The translations under genes and the position numbers were made by a program. Under the pieces are notes generated by a model. The model was not told where the DNA came from and ran no database searches. It worked only from the letters and a program-made list of their open reading frames with translations. From positions 56,953 to 120,952 of the forward strand of contig JAMBYZ020000005.1 of NCBI GenBank assembly GCA_026929865.2: a stretch of 64,000 bases of DNA, written 5' to 3'. This document shows positions 47,852 through 60,036 of this stretch, piece after piece (the first letter of the stretch is position 1; each line of letters begins with the position of its first letter). The stretch is from Hyperoplus lanceolatus (Eukaryota > Chordata > Actinopteri > Uranoscopiformes > Ammodytidae).

Positions 47852-48142
47852 GGTGACCTCATGGGGTGACCTCATCGGGTTGTGAACTTTGACCCTGGAG
47901 TTGAATGACTCTGGAATAACAGGGCGTTTTTTTTTAATTGAATCCAAAATCATATCTAATTTCTCTCATATTTTCAATATCAAGTGGGCTTTTATTCTGA
48001 AACTACACATCAGAATGTCCTGAAACTTTGTGTGTGGCCTCATGGGGTTGTGAACTATGACCCTGGAGTGGAATTTTTCTGGAATAACAGGGCGTTTTTT
48101 TTAATTGAATCCGAAATCATATCTAATTTGTCTCATATTTTC
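47852..48142 (-). repeat. Inverted block B37 (291 bp)
   Basis: Has CTCATCGGGTTG and GGGGTTGTGAACTATG. Followed by CCATGACGTCCCCC, also found after B38. Confidence 0.92.
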
Positions 48143-50476
48143 AAAATTAGATATGATTTTGGATTCAATTAAAAAAAAAACGCCCTGTTATTCCAGAGTC
48201 ATTCCACTCCAGGGTCATAGTTCACAACCCCATGACGTCCCCCAAGAAGTTTCAGGACATTCTGATGTGTAGTTTCAAAATAAAAGCCCACTAGATATTG
48301 AAAATATGAGAGAAATTAGATATGATTTTGGATTAAATTTTTAAAAAAACTCCCTGTTATTCCAGAGTCATTCCACTCCAGGGTCATAGTTCACGACCCC
48401 ATGAGGCCACACAAAAAGTTTCAGGACATTCTGATGTGTAGTTTCAGAATAAAAGCCCACTAGATATTGAAAATATGAGAAAAATTAGATATGATTTTGG
48501 ATTCAATTTAAAAAAAAACGCCCTGTTATTCCAGAGTCATTCCACTCCAGGGTCATAGTTCACAACCCCATGAGGTCCCCCAAGAAGTTTCAGGACATTC
48601 TGATGTGTAGTTTCAAAATAAAAGCCCACTAGATATTGAAAATATGAGAGAAATTAGATATGATTTTGGATTCAATTTTAAAAAAAAACACCCTGTTATT
48701 CCAGAGTCATTCCACTCCAGCATCATAGTCCACGACCCCTCGAGGCCACACAAAAAGTTTCAGGACATTCTGATGTGTAGTTTCAAAATTAAAGCGCACT
48801 AGATATTGAAAATATGAGAGAAATTACATATGATTTTGGATTAAATTTTTTTAAAAACGCCCTGTTATTCCAGAGTCATTCCACTCCAGGGTCATAGTTC
48901 ACGACCCCATGAGGCCACACAAACAGTTTCAGGACATTCTGATGTGTAGTTTCAGAATAAAAGCCCACTAGATATTGAAAATATGAGAGAAATTAGATAT
49001 GATTTTGGATTCAATTTAAAAAAAAACGCCCTGTTATTCCAGAGTCATTCCACTCCAGGGTTAAAGTTCACAACCCCATGAGGTCACCCAAGAAGTTTCA
49101 GGACATTCTGGTGTGTAGTTTCAAAATAAAAGCCCACTAGATATTGAAAATATGAGAGAAATTAGATATGATTTTGGATTCAATTTTTTAAAAAGCGCCC
49201 TGTTATTCCAGAGTCATTCCACTCCAGGGTCATAGTTCACGACCCCATGAAGCCACACAAAAAGTTTCAGGATAATTTGATGTGTACTTTCAAAATAAAA
49301 GCCCACTTGATATCGAAAATATCAGAGAAATTAGATATGATTTTGGATTCAATTTTTAAAAAAACGCCCTGTTATTCCAGAGTTATTCCACTCCAGGGTC
49401 ATAGTTCAAGACCCCATGAGGCCACACAAACAGTTTCAGGACATTCTGATGTGTAGTTTCAGAATAAAAGCCCACTAGTTATTGAAAATATGAGAGAAAT
49501 TAGATATGATTTTGGATTCAATTTAAAAAAAAACGCCCTGTTATTCCAGAGTCATTCCACTCCAGGGTCATAGTTCACGACCCCATGAAGCCACACAAAA
49601 AGTTTCAGGATATTCTGATGTGTACTTTAAAAATAAAAGCCCACTTGATATCGAAAATATCAGAGAAATTAGATATGATTTTGGATTCAATTTTTAAAAA
49701 AACGCCCTGTTATTCCAGAGTCATTCCACTCCAGGGTCATAGTTCACGACCCCATGAAGCCAGACAAAAAGTTTCAGGATATTCTGATGTGTACTTTCAA
49801 AATAAAAGCCCACTTGATATCGAAAATATCAGAGAAATTAGATATGATTTTGGATTCAATTTTTAAAAAAACGCCCTGTTATTCCAGAGTCATTCCACTC
49901 CAGGGTCATAGTTCACGACCCCATGAGGCCACAAAAACAGTTTCAGGACATTCTGATGTGTAGTTTCAGAATAATAGCCCACTTGATATTGAAAATATGA
50001 GAGAAATTAGATATGATTTTGGATTCAATTTAAAAAAAACGCCCTGTTATTCCAGAGTCATTCCACTCCAGGGTCATAGTTCACAACCCCATGAGGTCAC
50101 CAAAGAAGTTTCAGGACATTCTGATGTGTAGTTTCAAAATAAAAGCCCACTAGATATTGAAAATATGAGAGAAATTAGATATGATTTTGGATTCAATTTA
50201 AAAAAAAAACGCCCTGTTATTCCAGAGTCATTCCACTCCAGGGTCATAGTTCACAACCCCATGAGGTCCCCCAAGAACTTTCAGGACATTCTGATGTGTA
50301 GTTTCAAAATAAAAGCCCACTAGATACTGAAAATATGAGAGAAATTAGATACGATTTTGGATTCAATTTAAAAAAAAACGCCCTGTTATTCCAGAGTCAT
50401 TCCACTGCAGGGTCATAATTCACAACCCCATGAGGTCACACAAGAAGATTCAGGACATTCTGATGTGTACTGTCAG
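48143..50476 (+). repeat. Direct tract D37 (~13.8 monomers)
   Basis: Opens with CCATGACGTCCCCC (48231). Has CTCGAG at 48739 with AAATTAAAGCGCAC, GGGTTAAAGTTC, and three GAAGCC-type monomers (49.25, 49.59, 49.75 kb) carrying TGATATCGAAAATATC. This is the only tract with several GAAGCC monomers away from the junction. Confidence 0.93.
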
Positions 50477-50758
50477 GGTGACCTCATGGGGTGACCTCAT
50501 GGGGTTGTGAACTTTGACCCTGGAGTTGAATGACTCTGGAATAACAGGGCGTTTTTTAAATTGAATCAAAAATATCTAATTTCTCTCATATTTTCAATAT
50601 CAAGTGGGCTTTTATTCTGAAACTACACATCAGAATGTCCTGAAACTTGTGTGTGGCCTCATGGGGTTGTGAACTATGACCCTGGGTGGAATTTTTCTGG
50701 AATAACAGGGCGTTTTTTAATTGAATCCGAAATCATATCTAATTTGTCTCATATTTTC
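50477..50758 (-). repeat. Inverted block B38 (282 bp)
   Basis: Entered through TACTGTCAGGG. GAATCAAAAATATCTAATTT lacks CAT, and CCCTGGGTGG lacks AG. Confidence 0.9.
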
Positions 50759-52824
50759 AAAATTAGATATGATTTTGGATTCAATTAAAAAAAAAACGCC
50801 CTGTTATTCCAGAGTCATTCCACTCCAGGGTCATAGTTCACAACCCCATGACGTCCCCCAAGAAGTTTCAGGACATTCTGATGTGTAGTTTCAAAATAAA
50901 AGCCCACTAGATATTGAAAATATGAGAGAAATTAGATATGATTTTGGATTAAATTTTTAAAAAAACTCCCTGTTATTCCAGAGTCATTCCACTCCAGGGT
51001 CATAGTTCACGACCCCATGAGGCCACACAAAAAGTTTCAGGACATTCTGATGTGTAGTTTCAGAATAAAAGCCCACTAGATATTGAAAATATGAGAAAAA
51101 TTAGATATGATTTTGGATTCAATTTTAAAAAAAACGCCCTGTTATTCCAGAGTCATTCCACTTCAGGGTCATAGTTAACAACCCCATGAGGTCCCCCAAG
51201 AAGTTTCAGTACATTCTGATGTGTACTTTCAAAATAAAAGCCCACTTGATATCGAAAATATCAGAGAAATTAGATATGATTTTGGATTCAATTTTTAAAA
51301 AAACGCCCTGTTATTCCAGAGTCATGTCACTCCAGGGTCATAGTTCACGACCCCATGAGGCCACAAAATCAGTTTCAGGACATTCTGATGTGTAGTTTCA
51401 GAATAATAGCCCACTTGATATTGGAGTCAGTTGCCCGGGCAAAAGTTTAGGACATTGATGGTAGTTTCAGAATAAAAGCCCACTAGTATTGAAAATATGA
51501 GAGAAATTAGATATGATTTTGGATTCAATTTAAAAAAAAACGCCCTGTTATTCCAGAGTCATTCCACTCCAGGGTCATAGTTCACAACCCCATGAGGTCA
51601 CACAAGAAGTTTCAGGACATTCTGATGTGTAGTTTCAAAATAAAAGCCCACTTGATATTGAAAATATGAGAGAAATTAGATATGATTTTGGATTCAATTT
51701 TTAAAAAAAACGCCCTGTTATTCCAGAGTCATTCCACTCCAGGGTCATAGTTCACAACCCCATGAGGTCACACAAAAAGTTTCAGGACATTCTGATGTGT
51801 ACTTTCAAAATAAAAGCCCACTTGATATCGAAAATATCAGAGAAATTAGATATGATTTTGGATTAAATTTTAAAAAAAAACGCCCTGTTATTCCAGAGTC
51901 ATTCCACTCCAGGGTCATAGTTCACAACCCCATGAGGTCCCCCAAGATGTTTCAGGACATTCTGATGTGTAGTTTCAAAATAAAAGCCCACTAGATATTG
52001 AAAATATGAGAGAAATTAGATATGATTTTGGATTCAATTTTTAAAAAAACAGCCCTGTTTTTCCAGAGTCATTCCACTCCAGCGTCATAGTCCACGACCC
52101 CTCGAGGCCACACAAAAGTTTCAGGACATTCTGATGTGTAGTTTCAAAATTAAAGCCCACTAGATATTGAAAATATGAGAGGAATTAGATATGATTTTGG
52201 ATTCAATTTTAAAAAAAACGCCCTGTTATTCCAGAGTCATTCCACTCCAGGGTCATAGTTCACGACCCCATGAGGCCACACAAACAGTTTCAGGACATTC
52301 TGATGTGTAGTTTCAAAATAAAAGCCCACTAGATATTGAAAATATGAGAGAAATTAGATATGATTTTGGATTCAATTTAAAAAAAAACGCCCTGTTATTC
52401 CAGAGTCATTCCACTCCAGGGTCATAGTTCACGACCCCATGAGGTCACCCAAGAAGTTTCAGGACATTCTGATGTGTAGTTTCAAAATAAAAGCCCACTA
52501 GATATTGAAAATATGAGAGAAATTAGATATGATTTTGGATTCAATTTAAAAAAAAAACGCCCTGTTATTCCAGAGTCATTCCACTCCAGGGTCATAGTTC
52601 ACGACCCCATGAGGCCACCCAAGAAGTTTCAGGACATTCTGATGTGTAGTTTCAAAATAAAAGCCCACTTGATATTGAAAATATGAGAGAAATTAGATAT
52701 GATTTTGGATTCAATTTTTAAAAAAACGCCCTGTTATTCCAGAGTCATTCCACTGCAGGGTCATAATTCACAACCCCATGAGGTCACACAAGAAGTTTCA
52801 GGACATTCTGATGTGAACTTTCAG
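50759..52824 (+). repeat. Direct tract D38 (~12.8 monomers with one deleted monomer)
   Basis: Begins like D37 (CCATGACGTCCCCC at 50847, offset 2,616 bp). It contains the lesion at 51421-51446, CTCGAG at 52101 and several GATATCGAAAATATC monomers. Restoring the missing 97 bp gives the expected 12.8-monomer length. Confidence 0.92.
51373..51446 (+). repeat. Truncated monomer with foreign palindrome
   Basis: After CCACTTGATATTG comes GAGTCAGTTGCCCGGGCAAA, then TTTAGGACATTGATGG. Spacing between successive GGACAT boxes is about 72 bp instead of 169. TTGCCCGGGCAA (51431-51442) is a perfect 12 bp palindrome absent from every other monomer. About 97 bp are lost. It may be a repair scar or an assembly join. 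Confidence 0.85.
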
Positions 52825-53105
52825 GGTGACCTCATGGGGTGACCTCATGGGGTTGTGAACTTTGACCCTGGAGTTGAATGACTTGGAATAACAGGGCGTT
52901 TTTTAAATTGAATCCAAAATCATATCTAATTCTCTCATATTTTCAATATCAGGGCTTTTATTCTGAAACTACACATCAGAATGTCCTGAAACTTTGTGTG
53001 TGGCCTCATGGGGTCGTGAACATGACCCTGGAGTGGAATTTTCTGGAATAACAGGGCGTTTTTTTAATTGAATCCGAAATCATATCTAATTTGTCTCATA
53101 TTTTC
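52825..53105 (-). repeat. Inverted block B39 (281 bp)
   Basis: Has GAATGACTTGG, CAATATCAGGGCTTTT and GTGAACATGACC, each a small deletion. The entry reads GTGAACTTTCAGGG. Confidence 0.9.
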
Positions 53106-54258
53106 AAAATTAGATATGATTTTGGATTCAATAAAAAAAAAACGCCCTGTTATTCCAGAGTCATTCCACTCCAGGGTCATAGTTCACAACCCCATGAGGT
53201 CCCCCAAGAAGTTTCAGGACATTCTGATGTGTAGTTTCAAAATAAAAGCCCACTAGATATTGAAAATATGAGAGAAATTAGATATGATTTTGGATTCAAT
53301 TTTTAAAAAACGCCCTGTTATTCCAGAGTCATTCCACTCCAGGGTCATAGTTCACGACCCCATGAGGCCACACAAAAAGTTTCCAGGACATTCTGATGTG
53401 TAGTTTCAAAATAAAAGCCCACTAGATATTGAAAATATGAGAGAAATTAGATATGATTTTGGATTCAATTTTAAAAAAAAACGCCCTGTTATTCCAGAGT
53501 CATTCCACTCCAGGGTCATAGTTCACGACCCCATGAGGCCACAAAAAAGTTTCAGGACATTCTGATGTGTAGTTTCAAAATTAAAAGCCCACTAGATATT
53601 GAAAATATGAGAGAAATTAGATATGATTTTGGATTACATTTTTAAAAAAACGCCCTGTTATTCCAGAGTCATTCCACTCCAGGGTCATAGTTCACGACCC
53701 CATGAGGCCACAAAAACAGTTTCAGGACATTCTGATGTGTAGTTTCAGAATAAAAGCCCACTAGATATTGAAAATATGAGAGAAATTAGATATGATTTTG
53801 GATTCAATTTTAAAAAAAAACGCCCTGTTATTCCAGAGTCATTCCACTCCAGGGTCATAGTTAACAACCCCATGAGGTCACCCAAGAAGTTTCAGGACAT
53901 TCTGATGTGTAGTTTCAAAATAAAAGCCCACTAGATATTGAAAATATGAGAGAAATTAGATATGATTTTGGATTCAATTTTTAAAAAAACGCCCTGTTAT
54001 TCCAGAGTCATTCCACTCCAGGGTCATAGTTCACGACCCCATGAGGCCACCCCAAGAAGTTTCAGGACATTCTGATGTGTAGTTTCAGAATAAAAGCCCA
54101 CTAGATATTGAAAATATGAGAGAAATTAGATATGATTTTGGATTCAATTTTTAAAAAAAACGCCCTGTTATTCCAGAGTCATTCCACTCCAGGGTCATAG
54201 TCCACAACCCCATGAGGTCACACAAGAAGTTTCAGGACATTCTGATGTGTAGTTTCAG

Positions 54259-54269
54259 GTTGGGTGGGG
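54259..54269 (+). other. 11 nt G-rich insertion
   Basis: GTTGGGTGGGG sits between AGTTTCAG and AATAAAAGCCC in an otherwise normal monomer. A similar GTTGGGTGGG occurs in the degenerate monomer near 7860 at the corresponding place, which suggests a shared cause. Confidence 0.8.
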
Positions 54270-54879
54270 AATAAAAGCCCACTAGATATTGTAAAATATG
54301 AGAGAAATTAGATATGATTTTGGATTCAATTTTTAAAAAAAAACGCCCTGTTATTCCAGAGTCATTCCACTCCAGGGTCATAGTTCACAACCCCATGAGG
54401 TCACCCAAGAAGTTTCAGGACATTCTGATGTGTAGTTTCAAAATAAAAGCCCACTAGATATTGAACATATGAGAGAAATTAGATATGATTTTGGATTCAA
54501 TTTTTAAAAAAACGCCCTGTTATTCCAGAGTCATTCCACTCCAGGGTCATAGTTCACGACCCCATGAGGCCACACAAAAAGTTTCAGGACATTCTGATGT
54601 GTAGTTTCAGAATAAAAGCCCACTAGATATTGAACATATGAGAGAAATTAGATATGATTTTGGATTACAATTTAAAAAAAAACGCCTTGTTATTCCAGAG
54701 TCATTCCACTCCAGGGTCATAGTTCACGACCCCATGAGGCCACCCAAGAAGTTTCAGGACATTCTGATGTGTAGTTTCAGAATAAAAGCCCACTAGATAT
54801 TGAAAATATGAGAGAAATTAGATATGATTTTGGATTCAATTTTTTAAAAAAACGCCCTGTTATTCCAGAGTCATTCCAC

Positions 54880-55457
54880 TCCAGGGTCATAGTTCACGAC
54901 CCCATGAAGCCACACAAAAAGTTTCAGGATATTCTGATGTGTACTTTCAAAATAAAAGCCCACTTGATACTGAAAATATGAGAGAAATTAGATATGATTT
55001 TGGATTCAATTTTTAAAAAAACGCCCTGTTATTCCAGAGTCATTCCACTCCAGGGTCATAGTTAACAACCCCATGAGGTCACCGAAGAAGTTTCAGGACA
55101 TTCTGATGTGTAGTTTCAAAATAAAAGCCCACTAGATATTGAAAATATGAGAGAAATTAGATATGATTTTGGATTCAATTTTTAAAAAAACGCCCTGTTA
55201 TTCCAGAGTCATTCCACTCCAGGGTCATAGTTCACAACCCCATGAGGTCCCCCAAGAACTTTCAGGACATTCTGATGTGTAGTTTCAAAATAAAAGCCCA
55301 CTTGATATTGAAAATATCAGAGAAATTAGATATGATTTTGGATTCAATTTTTAAAAAAACACCCTGTTATTCCAGAGTCACTCCACTGCAGGGTCATAAT
55401 TCACAACCCCATGAGGTCACACAAGAAGATTCAGGACATTCTGATGTGTACTTTCAG
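54880..55457 (+). repeat. Duplicated segment, copy 1 (partner 56490-57070)
   Basis: GAAGCC monomer with CTTGATACTGAAAATATG, then GTTAACAACC with CACCGAAGAAG, a GAACTTTCAGG monomer and a junction monomer with GAGTCACTCC. The same sequence of marks recurs 1,612 bp downstream. Confidence 0.85.
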
Positions 55458-55749
55458 GGTGACCTCATGGGGTGACCTCATGGGGTTGTGAACTTTGACC
55501 CTGGAGTTGAATGACTCTGGAATAACATGGCGTTTTTTTTTAATTGAATCCAAAATCATATCTAATTTCTCTGATATTTTCAATATCAAGTCGGGCTTTT
55601 ATTCTGAAACTACACATCAGAATGTCCTGAAACTTTGTGTGTGGCCTCATGGGGTCGTGCACTATGACCCTGGAGTGGAATTTTCTGGAATAACAGGGCG
55701 TTTTTTTTTTAATTAATTCCAAATTAATATTAAATTGTTTTATATTTTT
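55458..55749 (-). repeat. Inverted block B40 with degenerate exit
   Basis: Has AACATGGCG, CTGATATTTTC and CAAGTCGGGC. From about 55710 the junction B region turns into AT-only sequence (AATTAATTCCAAATTAATAT, TTTTATATTTTTAAAATTAG) and the normal CATATCTAATTT arm is lost. Confidence 0.85.
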
Positions 55750-57070
55750 AAAATTAGATTAGATTTTGGGTTTAATTAAAAAAAAAAAACGCCCTGTTAT
55801 TCCAGAGTCATTCCACTCCAGGGTCATAGTTCACAACCCCATGAGGTCCCCCAAGAAGTTTCAGGACATTCTGATGTGTAGTTTCAAAATAAAAGCCCAC
55901 TAGATATTGAAAATATGAGAGAAATTAGATATGATTTTGGATTCAATTTTTAAAAAAACTCCCTGTTATTCCAGAGTCATTCCACTCCAGCGTCATAGTC
56001 CACGACCCCTCGAGGCCACACAAAAAGTTTCAGGACATTCTGATTTGTAGTTTCAAAATTAAAGCGCACTAGATATTGAACATATGAGAGAAATTACATA
56101 TGATTTTGGATTAAATTTTTTAAAAAAGTCCTTGTTATTCCAGAGTCATTCCACTCCAGGGTCATAGTTCACGACCCCATGAGGCCACACAAACAGTTTC
56201 AGGACATTCTGATGTGTAGTTTCAGAATAAAAGCCCACTAGATATTGAAAATATGAGAGAAATTAGATATGATTTTGGATTCAATTTAAAAAAAAACGCC
56301 CTGTTATTCCAGAGTCATTCCACTCCAGGGTCATAGTTCACAACCCCATGAGGTCACCCAAGAAGTTTCAGGACATTCTGATGTGTAGTTTCAAAATAAA
56401 AGCCCACTAGATATTGAAAATATGAGAGAAATTAGATATGATTTTGGATTCAATTTTTAAAAAAACGCCCTGTTATTCCAGAGTCATTCCACTCCAGGGT
56501 CATAGTTCACGACCCCATGAAGCCACACAAAAAGTTTCAGGATATTCTGATGTGTACTTTCAAAATAAAAGCCCACTTGATACTGAAAATATGAGAGAAA
56601 TTAGATATGATTTTGGATTCAATTTTTTAAAAAACGCCCTGTTATTCCAGAGTCATTCCACTCCAGGGTCATAGTTAACAACCCCATGAGGTCACCGAAG
56701 AAGTTTCAGGACATTCTGATGTGTAGTTTCAAAATAAAAGCCCACTAGATATTGAAAATATGAGAGAAATTAGATATGATTTTGGATTCAATTTTAAAAA
56801 AAACGCCCTGTTATTCCAGAGTCATTCCACTCCAGGGTCATAGTTCACAACCCCATGAGGTCCCCCAAGAACTTTCAGGACATTCTGATGTGTAGTTTCA
56901 AAATAAAAGCCCACTTGATATTGGAAATATCAGAGAAATTAGATATGATTTTGGATTCAATTTTTAAAAAAACACCCTGTTATTCCAGAGTCACTCCACT
57001 GCAGGGTCATAATTCACAACGCCATGAGGTCACACAAGAAGATTCAGGACATTCTGATGTGTACTTTCAG
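55750..57070 (+). repeat. Direct tract D40 (~7.8 monomers)
   Basis: Opens with AGATTAGATTTTGGGTTTAA. Has CTCGAG at 56009 followed by AAATTAAAGCGCAC and GAACATATGAG. The last 580 bp are the second copy of the D39 tail. Confidence 0.92.
56490..57070 (+). repeat. Duplicated segment, copy 2 (partner 54880-55457)
   Basis: Repeats the GAAGCC/CACCGAAGAAG/GAGTCACTCC order. Private changes are ATTGGAAATATC and CACAACGCCATGAGG. The AACATGGCG in the following block is also shared. Confidence 0.85.
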
Positions 57071-57356
57071 GGTGACCTCATGGGGTGACCTCATGGGGTT
57101 GTGAACTTTGACCCTGGAGTTGAATGACTCTGGAATAACATGGCGTTTTTTTTAATTGAATCCAAAATCATATCTAATTTCTCATATTTTCAATATCAAG
57201 TGGGCTTTTATTCTGAAACTACACATCAGGAATGTCCTGAAACTTTGTGTGGCCTCATGGGGTCGTGAACTATGACCCTGGAGTGGAATTTTTCTGGAAT
57301 AACAGGGCGTTTTTTTGAATTGAATCGAAATCATATCTAATTTGTCTCATATTTTC
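57071..57356 (-). repeat. Inverted block B41 (286 bp)
   Basis: Shares AACATGGCG with B40 but has a normal junction B. Other marks are TTTTTTTGAATTGAATCG and ACATCAGGAATG. Confidence 0.92.
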
Positions 57357-58336
57357 AAAATTAGATATGATTTTGGATTCAATTAAAAAAAAAACGCCCT
57401 GTTATTCCAGAGTCATTCCACTCCAGGGTCATAGTTCACAACCCCATGAGGTCCCCCAAGAAGTTTCAGGACATTCTGATGTGTAGTTTCAAAATAAAAG
57501 CCCACTAGATATTGAAAATATGAGAGAAATTAGATATTATTTTGGATTCAATTTTTTAAAAAACTCCCTGTTATTCCAGAGTCATTCCACTCCAGGGTCA
57601 TAGTTCACGACCCCATGAGGCCACACAAAAAGTTTAAGGACATTCTGATTTGTAGTTTCAAAATAAAAGCCCACTAGATATTGAAAATATGAGAGAAATT
57701 AGATATGATTTTGGATTCAATTTAAAAAAAAACGCCCTGTTATTCCAGAGTCATTCCACTCCAGCGTCATAGTCCACGACCCCTCGAGGCCACACAAAAA
57801 GTTTCAGGACATTCTGATGTGTAGTTTCAGAATAAAAGCCCACTAGATATTGAAAATATGAGAGAAATTAGATATGATTTTGGATTCAATTTAAAAAACA
57901 ACGCCCTGTTATTCCAGAGTCATTCCACTCCAGGGTCATAGTTCACAACCCCATGAGGTCACCCAAGAAGTTTCAGGACATTTTGATGTGTAGTTTCAAA
58001 ATAAAAGCCCACTAGATATTGAAAATATGAGAGAAATTAGATATGATTTTGGATTCAATTTTTAAAAAAACGCCCTGTTATTCCAGAGTCATTCCACTCC
58101 AGGGTCATAGTTCACGACCCCATGAAGCCACACAAAAAGTTTCAGGATATTCTGATGTGTACTTTCAAAATAAAAGCCCACTTGATACTGAAAATGTGAG
58201 AGAAATTAGATATGATTTTGGATTCAATTAAAAAAAAACGCCCTGTTATTCTAGAGTCATTCCACTCCAGGGTCATAGTTCACGACCCCATGAGGCCACA
58301 CAAAAAGTTTCAGGACATTCTGATGTGTACTTTCAG
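57357..58336 (+). repeat. Direct tract D41 (~5.8 monomers) with atypical exit
   Basis: CTCGAG at 57783, the last in the window. The final monomer is an ordinary CACGACC/GAGGCCACAC type with TCTAGAGTC, and only its TGTACTTTCAGGG end is junction-like. Confidence 0.92.
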
Positions 58337-58623
58337 GGTGACCTCATGGGGTGACCTCATGGGGTTGTGAACTTTGACCCTGGAGTTGAATGACTCTGGA
58401 ATAACAGGACGTTTTTTTTAAATTGATTCCAAAATCATATCTAATTTCTCTCATATTTTCAATATCAAGTGGGCTTTTATTCTGAAACTACACATCAGAA
58501 TGTCCTGAAACTTTGTGTGGCCTCATGGGGTCGTGAACTATGACCCTGGAGTGGAATTTTTCTGGAATAACAGGGCGTTTTTTTAATTGAATCGAAATCA
58601 TATCTAATTTGTCTCATATTTTC
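58337..58623 (-). repeat. Inverted block B42 (287 bp)
   Basis: Has ACAGGACG and AAATTGATTCC. The block itself is normal although its entry monomer is not. Confidence 0.92.
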
Positions 58624-59268
58624 AAAATTAGATATGATTTTGGATTCAATAAAAAAAAAAAACGCCCTGTTTTTCCAGAGTCATTCCACTCCAGGGTCAT
58701 AGTTCACAAACCCATGAGGTCCCCCAAGAAGTTTCAGGACATTCTGATGTGTAGTTTCAAAATAAAAGCCCACTAGATATTGAACATATGAAAGAAATTA
58801 GATATGATTTTGGATTCAATTTAAAAAAAAACGCCCTGTTATTCCAGAGTCATTCCACTCCAGGGTCATAGTTCACAACCCCATGAGGTCCCCCAAGAAC
58901 TTTCAGGACATTCTGATGTGTAGTTTCAAAATAAAAGCCCACTAGATATTGAAAATATGAGAGAAATTAGATATGATTTTGGATTAAATTAAAAAAAAAA
59001 ACGCCCTGTTATTCCAGAGTCATTCCACTCCAGGGTCATAGTTCACAACCCCATGAGGTTCCCCAAGAACTTTCAGGATATTCTGATGTTTAGTTTCAAA
59101 ATAAAAGCCCACTAGATATTGAAAATATGAGAGAAATTAGATACGATTTTGGATTCAATTTTTAAAAAAACACCCTGTTATTCCAGAGTCATTCCACTGC
59201 AGGGTCATAATTCACAACCCCATGAGGTCACACAAGAAGATTCAGGACATTCTGATGTGTACTTTCAG
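58624..59268 (+). repeat. Direct tract D42 (~3.8 monomers)
   Basis: Has CTGTTTTTCCAGAG, CACAAACCCATGAGG, GAACATATG, GAGGTTCCCC and AACTTTCAGGATATTC with GATACGATTTTGG. The last two resemble the end of D7 and D21. Confidence 0.93.
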
Positions 59269-59561
59269 GGTGACCTCATGGGGTGACCTCATGGGGTTGT
59301 GAACTTTGACCCTGGAGTTGAATGACTCTGGAATAACAGGGCGTTTTTTTTAAATTGAATCCAAAATCATATCTAATTTCTCTCATATTTTCAATATCAA
59401 GTGGGCTTTTATTCTGAAACTACACATCAGAATGTCCTGAAACTTTGTGTGTGGCCAAATGGGGTCGTGAACTATGACCCTGGAATGGAATTTTTCTGGA
59501 ATAACAGGGCGTTTTTTTTTCAATTGAATCCGAAATCATATCTAATTTGTCTCATATTTTC
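59269..59561 (-). repeat. Inverted block B43 (293 bp)
   Basis: Has GTGGCCAAATGGGG and a C after the second T-run (TTTTTTTTTCAATTG). Confidence 0.92.
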
Positions 59562-60036
59562 AAAATTAGATATGATTTTGGATTCAATAAAAAAAAAAAC
59601 GCCCTGTTATTCCAGAGTCATTCCACTCCAGGGTCATAGTTTACAACCCCATGGGGTCCCCCAAGAAGTTTCAGGACATTCTGATGTGTAGTTTCAAAAT
59701 AAAAGCCCACTAGATATTGAAAATATGAAAGAAATTAGATATGATTTTGGATTCAATTAAAAAAAAAAACGCCCTGTTATTCCAGAGTCATTCCACTCCA
59801 GGGTCATAGTTCACGACCCCATGAGGCCACACAAAAAGTTTCAGGACATTCTGATGTGTAGTTTCAGAATAAAAGCCCACTAGATATTGAAAATATGAGA
59901 GCAATTAGATATGATTTTGGATTCAATTTTTAAAAAAACACCCTGTTATTCCAGAGTCATTCCACTGCAGGGTCATAATTCACAACCCCATGAGGTCACA
60001 CAAGAAGATTCAGGACATTCTGATGTGTACTTTCAG
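59562..60036 (+). repeat. Direct tract D43 (~2.8 monomers)
   Basis: Carries GTTTACAACCCC and CCATGGGGTCCCCC plus GAGAGCAATTAG, the arrangement of D17 at 23.3 kb, 36 kb away. Confidence 0.93.

Larger units (their letters stand above)
53106..55457 (+). repeat. Direct tract D39 (~13.8 monomers plus an insertion)
   Basis: Has TTTCCAGGACATTC, GGATTACATT, GAGGCCACCCCAAG, two ATTGAACATATGAG monomers (54.46 and 54.63 kb) and CACCGAAGAAG (about 55080). The insertion at 54259 explains part of its excess over 2,334 bp. Confidence 0.92.
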
